Shown: positions 21,584 through 33,525, counted from the stretch's first letter. The stretch: 50,563 nucleotides of DNA from Polysphondylium violaceum (GCA_000277445.1 AJWJ01000120.1:1-50563); one strand, 5' to 3'. Translations and numbers: made by a program. The notes: generated by a model not told the origin, from the sequence alone.

Positions 21584-22609
21584 ATGAAATATATATTAAT
21601 TATTTATTTAGCTATTTTATGTGTAAAATGGAGTAATTCACAATTTACTTCAACTGGTTTTCCTATAAAGGTATTATCAGACACCTCTCCATGGAATACT
21701 GTTATTGGTCCATCACCAACCTATGATAGTTATTCAGCCGCTATGATGACTAGAATCAGTAGTATTTTGACAGATAATAATATCTCTCCTGTTCTTGGTT
21801 TTGCTTATTATCAATGGACTGCACCAATTCATTTGATTGATAGTTCTCTTAGTACTGTAAATAGAATTGTTATCTATCAACCAGAAAACACTGGATATCA
21901 TGAAACTGTTGATCCATTAAATACTCAAAGAATTGAAAACCTCCCTGTCTCATCAACATTTAATCCTGATCCAATGGCTGATGGTCATATGATTGTATTT
22001 GATACCAGTCTCAAAGAATTTCACGAGTTTTCTAGATTCAAATGGATTAATTCAACCTATGCCTCTGCTACTAGATACGATAGATTTGCTTATAATGCTA
22101 TTGGTACCTATCCTGCCTATGTACCTGGCACTAGATGGTGGATGAAGTCTGTTAGAGGTGCTGGTGCACCTTTTATTGCTGGTTTAATCAGATGGGATGA
22201 AATGGTTCGTGGTGATCTCAACCATGCTTTGGCATTCAGTGGTCCAGTTAATAGAATAAAAGCCCTAAGTACTTCCCCTTGGACTACAGAGCTATGTACC
22301 CCAGTTGCTGCACGTTCTGATGGTTATGCTCTTGGTCCAGATACAATCATGGAGGGTCAAAGACTTCAATTAAATCCTTCTTTGGATATTTCTTCTTTAC
22401 CTCCTAAAGCTAAACTTATCGCTCAAGCTTTAAAGACCTATGGCGGTTACATGGTTGATAATGCTCATGGATTCAATATTTACTTTGAATACAAAGGTCC
22501 CTATGCTACAAGCTCATGGAATACATATGCCTCAGATATTGGAACTCTTGCTGGTATTCCATTATCTCAATTTAGAGTTATTAGTTGTTCAACAATTGCT
22601 ACAAAATAA
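21584..22609 (+). CDS. Secreted protein of bacterial-like appearance
   Basis: A single 341-residue exon. A hydrophobic signal peptide ('YILIIYLAILCVKWSNS') is followed by a folded domain with little low complexity: 'PWNTVIGPSPTYDSYSAAMM', 'FDTSLKEFHEFSRFKW', 'GLIRWDEMVRGDLNHALAF', 'LGPDTIMEGQRLQLNPSLD', 'ALKTYGGYMVDNAHGF'. I recall secreted bacterial (notably actinobacterial) hypothetical proteins with an AGLxRxxE...HALxF block, a MGxRLRL-like block and an ALxxYGxxxxD block in this order; this is memory, not a search. The absence of Asn/Gln runs and introns sets it apart from its neighbours. The protein could bind or cleave polysaccharide, but that is a guess. Confidence 0.75.
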   Translation: MKYILIIYLAILCVKWSNSQFTSTGFPIKVLSDTSPWNTVIGPSPTYDSYSAAMMTRISSILTDNNISPVLGFAYYQWTAPIHLIDSSLSTVNRIVIYQPENTGYHETVDPLNTQRIENLPVSSTFNPDPMADGHMIVFDTSLKEFHEFSRFKWINSTYASATRYDRFAYNAIGTYPAYVPGTRWWMKSVRGAGAPFIAGLIRWDEMVRGDLNHALAFSGPVNRIKALSTSPWTTELCTPVAARSDGYALGPDTIMEGQRLQLNPSLDISSLPPKAKLIAQALKTYGGYMVDNAHGFNIYFEYKGPYATSSWNTYASDIGTLAGIPLSQFRVISCSTIATK

Positions 22610-22727
22610 AGAATAGTACTAAAGCTCTTTTTAGAAAAAAATTGAATCATTCTTATTTATTCATTTTTAAAAGTTTGATCGGATTAAAAAATACAACATA
22701 TTATGACTATCTATTTTAACTTATTAC

Positions 22728-22995
22728 TTAATTAAATCTATAGTTTGGAGGATAACCAAAATAAGTTATATTTGGATCACTTCTTTTCATTGAAGGTCCA
22801 CCAATTGCAATAATATACCAAACCGACTTTTCATATCCATTGGGGGTTTGTGATTGATTAGATCCATTAATTTTTTTATTTGTTTGACTATTAATTTTAA
22901 AATTTAAAGTAGATAAGGTATCTATTTAATGAAAAATTGTTAATTTCCTTAGAGTTTTAAAATGTTTTTCTATAAAACTTACTTAAAAGAGTCAT
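22728..22995 (-). CDS. Small two-exon hypothetical gene (68 aa)
   Basis: Exon 1 is 22995-22983 ('MTLL' plus one base), followed by a 61-base intron (GTAAGT...AAATAG) and exon 2 22921-22728, which completes a 68-residue frame. Exon 2 encodes 'TPNGYEKSVWYIIAIGGPSM' followed by 'KRSDPNITYFGYPPNYRFN'. The clean consensus donor, the frame-preserving splice and the non-repetitive composition support a real gene. The ending rich in Tyr/Pro with a hydrophobic WYIIAIGG patch is reminiscent of small membrane-associated proteins, but I do not recognise a family. Confidence 0.5.
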
Positions 22996-23984
22996 TTCTA
23001 ATATAATTAAATGATTTAAGCTATAATAATTTATTTAAAGAGATAATTTCTATTTCTATTTATACTATTCATTTTTAAAATTTAATTTTAATCTTTTTTT
23101 TTTTTTCGTTAATTAGATAATTGATCCAATGAGATGTAATTCTTTGAGAACAATAATAATATCTATAATAGTGTGTGAGTGTGTTGTGGTAATACACACA
23201 CATTCATTCACACAACTATACAGAAAAAGACACAAATGTGATGTGGGAGTGGGTGGGGATGAATTTCATTACATTTCGGCTTATTTATTGTTTTTTTTTA
23301 TTTTTATTTTCTTTTTTTTCGATATAAAAACACCAACCTATCTCATTATCGAATTAACCCTATTTTACAAAATAACTACCACCTGAATAAAATCAAACAC
23401 ATCACCACAAAAAAAAAATTAGTGGTTTAAATTTAAAAGTGTGATTAAAAAAGAGGTTTTTTTTGATCTTTTACCATATTCATTCAATAATTTTGTGATT
23501 GTTCATTTCTTTACACCCCTTTTACCCCTCACACACCCGATATTAACAAACTTTTCCTATTATTTCTCGTATTTAATTTTTAATATCTTTCAAACATATC
23601 CTTTTTGGATTCTAAACCCAAAACGTATCATTCATTATTTCCATATTGGTAATTATTGATTAAATGAAAAACATAAAATTAAAATAATAATTTTAGGCCT
23701 ACATAAATGAATTGTTTGTGTATTGTTTATCTCCATCTATGATAAAAAGTAATAGATATAGTCGTAAATATATATTCACTATTTTACAAATAGTAGTATA
23801 TAAATTTTTAATTAAACCACACATACGATTAAAATTGTAGTAAAAGAAATTTTTAAATTTGTATAATAAAAGATTCAAAGAATCTAAAAGAGTAAAGACA
23901 AAAAAACAGATTTATTTATAAGTTTTTACTTAAAGTGATTTATTTAATAAAATCTTGGATTGTTTCTTTTTATAGAAAATATAG
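22996..23984. other. Gene-poor AT-rich region with GT/AC tracts
   Basis: Almost 1 kb without a supported gene. It contains an imperfect inverted GT/AC block at about 23170-23210 (GTGTGTGAGTGTG against ACACACAC) and a G-rich stretch GTGGGAGTGGGTGGGG near 23243-23258 that resembles binding sites for the G-box factor GBF. Open frames here encode only Phe/Tyr/Ile-rich sequence. Confidence 0.45.
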
Positions 23985-26111
23985 ATGGTGGATAGAGCTG
24001 CAACTTTTATAAAACCAAAACAACCAATTACTATTCCTCCAATTTTTGATAAACCATTTTCCAATTTAAAACAAATAGATCCTTATATATTCCCTGACAA
24101 AGGATTACTTGATACTAAAATAGAAAAATCAGGATCTATAAGAGCAAAATGTTGATAAAAAGGAATGTGGATATATACATGTGCACTAAAAGTATTTTCA
24201 GACTCTATAGATTTGATATTATTAGAAATAGAAACTACTCTTCCATCAATAATTACTCTCTTGATAAATCTACCAAAAAAACTTTGACTCCCAATTTCTA
24301 TCCTTTTAAAATAACCATAGTTTTGTCCACAACAGGTTTCTGATGACTATTAGATATAAGTGATAACTTAAATTGATATTTTGAAAATTCTACTCGATTT
24401 TAAATGGAAGATGTATTCATTTGTATTGATTGTTCTGCAAAATTGAAAGTTGTTAAATTTTCAAACCATTCAACATAAACTTCCACTGTTGTATTGATTG
24501 ATTCTAATGATGGGAAATAATTGATTTATTTTCGGAGAGTACATCATTATTTTTATCATGTAGAATCCAGTTTATAAAACTTTATAATAATGGTCTTTTA
24601 TAAATATTCTCCATTTCTATTAAATTTTCCATTTTTACTTAGACATATTTTGGATGTTGGTGTTTTAGTTGTTGAGGATGATGAATGTAATTCTTTTTAA
24701 GATGAGGATGATTTAAAATTGGAAAATGATTCAAAAGAGGAAGATGAAGCTATAAAATAGAATAATCAATTAAAGCAGTAAAAGTTATACAGGATTTTAA
24801 TGGAGGGGGCAATTGTGTTGGAGAAGCGACCAAGAATTTATTAAATGATACACCGTTTACTTGAATAAAAACATTAAAACTTTGGCTTTAAACGCAAGTT
24901 TACTATTCTAATTTTAATACCAGAAAAGAATTCAAATATAAATATATTTCTGAAAAATTAGTGAGTAAATTTGATGTTTTGTTAAAAAATTGGTGGTATT
25001 TCATCGGCATCTTTCGTAAAATTTTAAATTAGTAAATCTTGGTACAGTACCAATTTTATTTCTATAATCTACTCAACCAGTAAACATCTTTGAAGGGATA
25101 CATTTTATCATAAACCCATTATTTTTGACTTATTATTACATTTTCACTACAAAGTTTAACTGATTTCAATAATTCAAAACCAAATTCAAATTTGGGATCT
25201 GCATTTGTTAATTTAAATAAACTGTATTCCATTTATAGATAAATCAATATTATTCTTTTCAAAATAAAAAGTTATATTATCATAAAAATTATAAAGATCC
25301 GATAAAATAATATTTTTAGTGGTTAATTTATATTCAATACTAGTACAAACACTTACCTGGAGGATATCTTGCAATTAATGCACAAAATGTATAATAATTT
25401 TTTCAATTCTCTTTTAAAACATTTCTTTTTATATTACCAATACTATAAATATCAAAAATCTTTTCATAAACTCCATCATTTGAATTTCCATAAACCATAT
25501 CTGCATTTGTTAATAGTGTATCAATATCAATATTTACATATGAAATCCCAGAAATAAAATCACTAACATTTACTCTTACCATTACTAACAAAGAATGTAT
25601 AATTAATTCATTTAGTAAAACATATAGAATATTCATATAGAATTCTAGAATTTTCATAATACCTTACCGAAAGTCTGTATAATTTTAACCAAAACTAACA
25701 GAAAAACTTTTAAAAGAGTGAAAAGGTTTAAGTATTTGAGAAATTGTAAAATTTGTAATTTTTAAATTACCATCATATCCATATCGAATAAATTAAAATT
25801 AGAGAATTTGTAGAATTAAGTAAAAAAGGTATTTGATATGATGATAAAATCCCCAACAAAAAATAAAGTTTTCGAAGAATATGATGGGGCATGGGCAGTT
25901 ATATATAAAAATGAAAAATTTGTAAAAGTAAACTCAACTGTCGTTCTACAACTAGGGTAAGGAAAAGATTCTTAAGATTGAACCTCTTTTGTTCTTGATA
26001 TAAAAGTTGGGATTGCTCTTTTAATATAAAATCTATAAAAGACAATAAAAAAAAGTATTTACCCCCAAAACAACTCCCAAAAAGAAAAAGTAATAAGAAT
26101 AATTTAAACAT
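23985..26111 (-). pseudogene. Decayed tgr/ComC-like cell-surface adhesion gene
   Basis: Reading the minus strand, the remnant begins with a signal-peptide-like start ('MFKLFLLLFLFGSCFGGKYF', 26111) and ends with a single membrane helix ('IVIGCFGFIKVAALSTIYIF'). Before the helix is the signature of the Dictyostelium TIG/EGF adhesion families: 'SFFGRFIKRVIIDGRVV', then 'HVYIHIPFYQHFALIDPDFS'. In between are further recognisable pieces, e.g. 'VNGVSFNKFLVASPTQ' and 'ADMVYGNSNDGVYEKIFDI'. Frames change and stops interrupt the sequence many times over about 2.1 kb, so no single protein can be made. This family expands and decays rapidly and is used for self-recognition and aggregation. The 56-codon plus-strand frame at 23985-24155 is a shadow of this gene. 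Confidence 0.65.
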
Positions 26112-26257
26112 TATTATTTATTCAAAATGAAATGAATTATAAAATACAATCTCTATTCATACTTTTCTAAAAATCATCGGGAATCAAAGGGAACCAAATT
26201 TTTTAAAACAGTTTTTTAAAGATATTTTTGATTGGATTTTTTTGAAAAAATTAAAAC

Positions 26258-27438
26258 TTAGTCAAAAAAAGAAAAAACAACATCACCCACAACCTCACCA
26301 GCAACACTATTACTATTTGATTTTACATTACTAGTTACCACTCTTACCTTACTAAATATCTCTTTACCATCGTTCCCAAGCCCATTATAAGGTTTACTAT
26401 TGGTATGAGTTTTTGAATCTTTTTTTAACCATCCCGATTTCAACTTGTAACCTTTGGGTGGATATCCATCAACAAATGGTCCATTTGAGGTTATTGGTAA
26501 TTTTTTTTTAACTTCTCTTTCATGAGCTTTAATAAGTTTACTAATCTCATCTTTGGTTTTAGTCACTAATATCTCTTGTCTATATTTTATGTAATCTGAA
26601 ACATAATTAGGAGGTACATTAATTAATCCAAAATCTTCAGCTTTAATAGTGATTTCAACCTGTCCATGTTTAGTTTCTAATAAATTTTCTCTTGTTGTTA
26701 TTTCAATACCCTATATTTAAATCTATATATTAATATATATTTAATTATATATTAAAATTGAAACACTTACTCTTGGTAAAGTAGATATATTTATAGCAAA
26801 ATAACCAAGTGGGTCATTTTTACCAAGTGAGTCATAATCAATTACTTCAATCACAAGTATTTCATGATCTACATTTCTAATAAATAAACCAAATGTTTGA
26901 TCCCATACAGGATTTAAATTTTCATCAATTACATTTGTTGATAAACTTGAAATTGAATATGATCTTATTTTACAGAATCTATTATTTAAATATTATATTA
27001 TTTATAGATATTAATACATATATAATAATAATATTTTAAATAAACTACATACGGGTCTGATTTACCACTTAGCAAATCTGCCGATACCAAGTTATGACCA
27101 GAAATAATTTTAAGTAATACTTTTCCTTTTTTACTATCACCATCATATGTCATTTGTGATCCATAGGGTTTTGCAAGCACTCTAGGATGATTTGGTTCCA
27201 TAATTGGTCCTGTTGTAGTATGATATTGATGTGGTACTGGTTGTTGTCCATACATTGGTGGATAATATTGTTGTTGAGGTTGAGGTGGTTGTTGTCCATA
27301 CATTGGTGGATAATATTGTTGTTGTTGTTGTTGTTGTTGTTGTCCATACATGGGAGGATAGGGTTGTTGTTGCTGAGGTGCTGGTGTTTGTCCATACATT
27401 GGAGGACAGGGTTGTTGCACATTATTTGTTGAAGCCAT
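26258..27438 (-). CDS. C2-domain protein with Pro/Gln-rich MYGQ repeats
   Basis: Three exons, 27438-27053, 26978-26771 and 26710-26258, with consensus GTATGT and GTAAGT donors; 348 residues. The N terminus carries repeated 'PPMYGQ' units (five copies) separated by Gln/Pro runs. A C2 domain follows: 'GKVLLKIISGHNLVSADLLS', 'GKSDPFCKI', 'NLNPVWDQTFGLFI', 'LVIEVIDYDSLGKNDPLGYF'. The Asp residues expected for calcium coordination are present in the DLLSGKSDP and DYDSLGKNDP loops, so calcium-dependent membrane binding is plausible. The C-terminal third ('AHEREVKKKLPITSNGPFVD', 'GYPPKGYKLKSGWLKK') is not a domain I know. Proteins with this PxMYGQ-C2 layout are multi-copy in Dictyostelium. Confidence 0.82.
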
Positions 27439-27582
27439 TTTATATTATAAAAAGATATTTAGTGGACCAAAAAAAAAACCTGAAATCATCAGATTTGTCT
27501 TTTCAAAAAAAATACAAAAAAAAAAAAAAAAAAAATAATCTCTGGAAAAAACACAAAAAAATGCAATGATGATAATAATATG

Positions 27583-29332
27583 TTAAAATAATTTCATTCT
27601 TTCAATTTTTATTAAATGATCATGATAAACATAGAGGCTAAGATATTTAACAGATTTGGGGATATTTTCATTAAATTTAAAGTAAATACTTTTGTTTAAA
27701 GATAATTTTGTGAGAGAATCTGGGAGGGTATTAGGATCGATAGGTTTTCTAAAAGATGTACCGAGGGATAGTTCTTTAACACCATTGGGTATATCTCCTT
27801 TTTTTAATTCAATGTTATAATCTCTAAATGTGATACTAGTAACAGACGATGGTATATATTCACTATTGATCTCTTTATTAGAGATATAATCCAAATGTGT
27901 AATACCAAATAAAAGTGGTTTGTATAATGGAACATTGGCTTTAAAATAAAATGAGATGCTACAGGTATTTTCAGGTGGCAGAGAGATATCTAGTTCTTGA
28001 TCCTTGATTCTAATAATAAATGATTCAACACTAGATGGTATCACGTCTTTTTCAATACTAAATGAATAGATTGATTTAAACTCAATATGTTTTACGCTAG
28101 ATGGTATTGAACCATGTTGTAATAAACTATTGAATGAATAGGGAAATGTCAGACTCGTGACACCCTCTGGAATGACACCGGGTGTTAGAGGGGCACTTGG
28201 TGATTGACAATACACCAATGTTTTCACTGATGCTGGAATGAAACCAGGTTTAAAAGTACAAGTCTTAAAGTTTTGCATCTCTAAATATGTTAATGAGCTT
28301 GGTAATGGATAGGGTAAAGGTTTATCATAGGCTAGACTAAATATTAATCTCTTTAAATTTCTTGGCAAAGGTTGTTGAAACTCTGTATTCAAATGAAAAC
28401 CCAAATCTAAACTCGTTAAAGAATCTGGTAAAATATCCAATGAATATGGATAATCATTTTCAAAATATAAATGTTTTAAATTTGACGGGAGGATCTCTTT
28501 GCTTAGAGGACTAGACCATACCACATCCAAGAATCTAAGTGTATCCAATGTTGAAGGAAATAAATTTGTTGTGATTCGACTTGTAAATGAAACCAATGAT
28601 AAGGATGTCAATGTTGAAGGGAATTTAAAATCTCTATCCACTGTACCAGAAAACTTGAGAAACGTTAGATTGGGTGGCAACATATTGTTTGTAATTTTCT
28701 GCTCCACCATTTCCTCGAGTAATCTTAATTTAGTCACAGACTTTGGAATCGTATTTTCACCTAGACATTGATTAAAATCTCTACTAAAATAACAAACTTT
28801 TAAACCACTTGGCAAGAGATCATCTTTAATTGGTCTATTAAATGAATAACTAAATACCAATTTCTCCAATTCAGAATCTTGAGGAAATGTTCCAATTTCT
28901 AAATCTTGATCAAAATCATCACCCAAATCTACAAATTTTACTTGCTTCCCAATAAATCCAATTGGTATCTTTTCATTAAATCCATCAATAAACACTATGT
29001 GTTGTATTAAATTATTTATATAATTATTCTTATTATTTATAAATTTTATAAAACTCTTATGATATTCTAGAAATTCATTTTGATTAACCTTTAATAATAA
29101 GGGTATATTAAAACTAATTAAATGATTTAAAGTTTGATTGTTAAATAAATCTTTTAAACTAATTTCAATTTTAAAATTAAATAAATAATTTCTAATATTA
29201 AATCTAATATATTTATCTCTAATAATTTTAAAAAATAAACTATTATCCTTTCAGTTAGTTAATAATTAGATGATTATAATATATGATGATTATAATATAT
29301 CTCTATAGTAATCTTACAATAGATTGATTCAT
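27583..29332 (-). CDS. FNIP-repeat protein
   Basis: Predicted exons 29332-29318 ('MNQSI') and 29247-27583, separated by a 70-base intron (GTAAGA...TGAAAG), 559 residues. The long frame visible from 28995 starts at a GTG and is clearly 5'-incomplete: in-frame coding continues upstream with the usual FNIP N-terminal cap ('SLFFKIIRDKYIRFNIRNYL'). FNIP repeats are clear from about residue 105 on, such as 'GFIGKQVKFVDLGDDF', 'DLLPSGLKVCYFSRDFNQ', 'EILPSNLKHLYF', 'GVIPEGVTSLTFPYSFN'. The short first exon is the least certain part. It is divergent from the ankyrin gene at 29480, with only about 147 bases between starts. Confidence 0.78.
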
Positions 29333-29479
29333 TATATCAATTATATTTTAGGGTATTAAAGAATGAAGCAATAAGTCTTGCATATCAAAATTTGAAAAAA
29401 ATAAAAAAAGTTTTTTTAAAAATTTTAAAAAAATTCAATCATTTTTTTGATTTATGCATATGTGTATTTCTTTTTTGTA

Positions 29480-31751
29480 ATGAAGCTCGAATTATATAGG
29501 TCAATCATAAACAATAAATCTATATATGATTTAATTCAATCTTTTAATAGTAATTATTTTAAGAATAAATTAACCAAAAGATACGATGATATCTATAGTG
29601 TAAGTAATCCTATTTATTATCATTTATGATGATTATCTAATATATTAAAATATATAAAAACAGATTGATTGGATGATAAAATATGAATATTATCAATTAT
29701 TATATGATAAATTAAAATATCAATCAAATTACTTATCTATAGATCTTCCATCAAGTTTAGGAAAAATTAAAGATTTACAATTATTTAAACAACTATTAAA
29801 TTTAGATAAATTTAAAGATATATATACAAAAAATATATTACATAGAATATTTGAAGTTGCAATTAAAAACAATAATTTACAAGTTGTAAATTACTTTATC
29901 CATATTAATAATAATAATAATAATAATAATAACAATCAAACATTTAAATTTCAAACAAAAGATTATGATTTAATCTTTAAATATAGTTGTAAACATAAAA
30001 ATATACAATTATTTAAAGATATCTACCAATCATTAGATCCACAACTAGAAAAAAAGAAAATCACAACAAAAGATGGAATCCATTATTTAATCAATGACGG
30101 TAATTTAGAATTATTAAAATTCTATTTAAATCATTACAAGGAATCAGATGAACAATCAGATGAACAAGTAACTCAATTACTCTATTATTCAGCATCCTCC
30201 AAACATTTAGAGATATTTCAATTTATAGTTGAATTCTTTTCAGCTCAAAAACTATTTTCATCAGATATTACTTTTGTATCACACAACAATTTGGAAATGT
30301 TGCAATACTTTTTAACTCTATTTAAAGATGAACAAGACCAACAATTATCAAAGCAAATTGTAAAATGTGCTATTGGATATGGTGATTTAAAGGTATTGGA
30401 TTATCTATATAATTCAAAAGATCATTCAATCTATCTTGCAAAATATATTTTATTATCTGGTAAACTTGATTTAATTAAATATTTTTCAAAGAAATTAGTA
30501 TATCCAACAATTGATTTAGAAAGAGTACTCCAATGTATTATTAATCAAGAAGAAATTCAAGAAAGTCAAGAGAATACAAATAACAAGATATTAATTAAAT
30601 CAGAAGATATAAAGTTTTTGGTAGAATTGGGATGTACTTTTACCTCTGATAATTATTTAAATTTATTTATCATTTGTTGCTCAAGAAATCTTTATCAAGC
30701 GATTATTTATTTAAATTTACCTCTATTTAAACCAAATAGTCAAATATTTATGGTACTAATTATGAAATATCCAAATCAATGTTTGGATATAATTAAATTT
30801 CTTTTTTCAGATAGACAAAAATTTCCAAGTAGACATTTATTCTTTGATATGGTTAGATGTTCAATTAAATATAATAGTTTTCAAGTATTTGAATATTTAT
30901 CTCAATACTTTGGTCTATCATATTATTCAACAACAAATATAGATCAAGATAATAATCACGATAATGAACAGTATATATTTGATCAAGATGATCAAGATAT
31001 TGTAGAACAAGATAATCATAGTATGGAAGAAGATGATAATGATTTTGATGATGATGATGATGATAAAGAATTTAAAGAATCACCAGATAAAATAGATATC
31101 AATTTATTCTATGACAGAGCTATAAAGTATAATCAACTTGAAATACTCGAACTATTGGATAAAAAATATAGAAATCAAATTAGCAAGAAATATATTAAAG
31201 GCAATAATAATATAGAAATCATTAGATATTTAGTAAACAATCAACATATATGTAATAGTCAAACAATAGAATATGCAATTATTCATCAAAACTATAAAGC
31301 AATTCAATATCTTTCATCTATGATTCAATCAACATTATCAATCAATTATTTAATAACTTCAATCAAATATAATAGTTTTACAATATTTAAACATTTATTA
31401 GATACTTTTTTTAATACAAGTATCATTGAATCATTATTTCAACAACAACAAGATATAAAACAAAAGTTTTTAAAATGTTTTATCCCATCATCATCATCAA
31501 CATCATCAAATAACCAGATCACAATTGTAATGATTGAATATTTTTATAAATTTATCAAACATATTGAATACTTTCAATTTATATTTGATGAAATGATTAA
31601 AGAACTAGGTCAATCGAATAATATCTCTTTACAACTCTTGCAATTTCTCACAGAAACAGTTGGTTGTCATGTTGACAAGAATCATATACAACTTTCATTA
31701 GAAAGTACAAATACAATCATTATAAACTTTTTAAAATCCAAGTTAAAATAA
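29480..31751 (+). CDS. Ankyrin-type repeat protein (Dictyostelium family)
   Basis: Two exons, 29480-29599 and 29664-31751 (intron GTAAGT...AAACAG, 64 bases), 735 residues. The join reads 'KLTKRYDDIYS' plus 'IDWMIKYEYYQLLYDKL', which matches the 'HVDWMINNDHIQLLKYKI' segment of the ankyrin protein at 15124 and so validates the splice. Degenerate ankyrin repeats follow ('KYSCKHKNIQLFKDIYQ', 'SSKHLEIFQFIVEFF', 'YNSFTIFKHLLDTF'). There is a poly-Asn run near residue 90 and an acidic Asp/Glu-rich insert (about residues 440-480) between repeats. Likely a protein-binding scaffold. Confidence 0.85.
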
Positions 31752-32081
31752 AAATATTTTTTTTTAAGCGATCGCTCATCTTTTATTTTGGTGTTAGAGT
31801 GTACAAAAACTTTGCATAATGCAAATGTGAAAAAGACAATGAAAATTATTTTTTTTGTATTTTTTTTTTTTTTCGTCACAGTTTTTCCCTGTGTAAAAAA
31901 TATCTATTTTTTTTAAAAATTTATTACATTAGTTTCTTTGAAAGACATTGTCTAATTTGTTGTGTTTTGTGTGTGATTATATAAATTGTATAAACCCACA
32001 TTTTAAACCACTTTGAGGTCAAACTTAGATTGATAACAGATATATTTCTTTGAAAAGAAAAGTTGTTGTATATTATATAAT
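31752..32081. other. Intergenic, no gene seen
   Basis: About 330 bases. It holds a 10-base palindrome AGCGATCGCT at 31767-31776, conspicuous because the surrounding DNA is nearly pure AT. T-runs fill the rest. Shadow frames only. Confidence 0.5.
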
Positions 32082-33318
32082 ATGAATCATAATTCAAGTA
32101 AGTAAATCATATCATATGCTATTATTATCGTCACCCATCATCATCATCATCATCATCATCATTTATTAAAGTAGACTGTCATGATAACGATGATGTGTTT
32201 GATGACCTATAGGTATATATTAATACTCTACTCTAGAATTACCAAAAGGTATTGCTTTATATAGATATGATGCAACTGAAGATGAGGAATTAAGTTTAGA
32301 AGAAGGTGATATTGTAGATATTGAAGAAGAATCAGATGATGGTTGGTGGAAGGGGTATATTATTAATAAAAAACCCACTCAACTCGTCAGAAAAGAAGGT
32401 ATTTTCCCATATAATTATGTAAAAAAGTTATCAAAAGCTGAATTTCATCAATATAATAAATCTTTTAGCAATGGTGGTGCTACTCCAACTCCTAATATAA
32501 ATAGTAGTAATAGTAGCAGCAGTAATAGTAGTATAAACAAAAATGAAGATAATAGTAATAGTAATAATAATAATAATAATAATAATTGTAAAATAGAAGA
32601 AACAGCAACATCAACATCAACATTGCCAAAAACATCAGATGAATCATCAACAAGTACAATATCAATACCACCAATAACAAACAATAGTACATTAGAAAAC
32701 AACAATAGTAATAGTATTGAACAACAAAATAATTTATTATATCAAATGAAAGATTTCCCAGAAGATCATATTATAGCATCTTTATCAGATCCATTGGAAA
32801 AAAGAAATACAGGATCACCCACTATGAATAGATATAGTGATGATAATGAACAATTTCAAAAACAACAATTAGAACTTGCTCAAAAACAACAACAACAAGA
32901 ACAACCACCACAAAATTTTGGTATTACTATTCAACTAAACGATATAGCTAAACAAGGTTATTTAATTAAAAAAGGTCATATTCGAAGAAATTGGAATGTA
33001 AGATGGTTTCAATTAAGAAGAAATATTTTAACGTATTCTAAAACTCCAACTGTAATTATTATTATTATTATTATTTTTATTTTTATTATTATTATTCCAA
33101 TATCTAATATTAATAATCTACACGATTAGGAACCAAAACTAAGTGGTACATTAACATTAACAAAAGAGACAGAAGTAGATATTGCAACCAATATGAAAAG
33201 AACAAATTGTTTTCAGATTAAAATTCCTCAAGATAATTTAGTATTTTATTGTTCAGCTCAATCTGCCGATGATATGGAGTCTTGGATCCAAGCTTTAAAT
33301 CAAGCAAAAGCTTTTTAA
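32082..33318 (+). CDS. SH3 and PH domain adaptor protein
   Basis: Three exons, 32082-32097, 32237-33051 and 33130-33318; 339 residues. An N-terminal SH3 domain is complete ('GIALYRYDATEDEELSLEEG', then 'DIVDIEEESDDGWWKGYI', 'GIFPYNYVKKL'; the ALYxYxA, WW and PxNYV signatures are all visible). A long Ser/Asn/Thr-rich linker and Gln stretches follow, then a PH domain split by the last intron ('QGYLIKKGHIRRNWNVRWFQ' and 'NCFQIKIPQDNLVFYCSAQS', 'MESWIQALNQAK' with the invariant PH tryptophan). The protein likely links proline-rich partners to phosphoinositide membranes or the actin cortex. The start exon is short, but its splice (AAGTAAG donor, CTCTAG acceptor) keeps the SH3 frame. Confidence 0.85.
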
Positions 33319-33525
33319 ATAAAAAAAAAACACCTCTTTATCTCATAAAACGGCTGTTTTGTGTTTAAACAGGATAATTATTTTTATTTGAATATGAAAA
33401 AAAGATAATTATTTTTTTTGTATCGTCACTCTCACTTTGATGGTTTTTTTTTTTTAATTTTTTTTTTTTAAAATTTTTTTTAATCTTTTTTTTTTTCACA
33501 CATCCATCAAGTTCACAACAATCAT

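Noticed and set aside
23129-23659. Two Phe/Ile/Tyr-rich plus-strand frames
   Set aside because: Composition is that of AT spacer, no domain, no conserved start or splice signals.
23985-24155. A 56-codon plus-strand frame beginning MVDRAATFIKP
   Set aside because: It lies opposite the C-terminal membrane part of the decayed adhesion gene, whose family signature is on the minus strand; the plus frame is its shadow.
28993-28995. GTG at 28995 as start of the FNIP gene
   Set aside because: Coding sequence with the standard FNIP cap continues upstream in frame to a splice acceptor at 29248.
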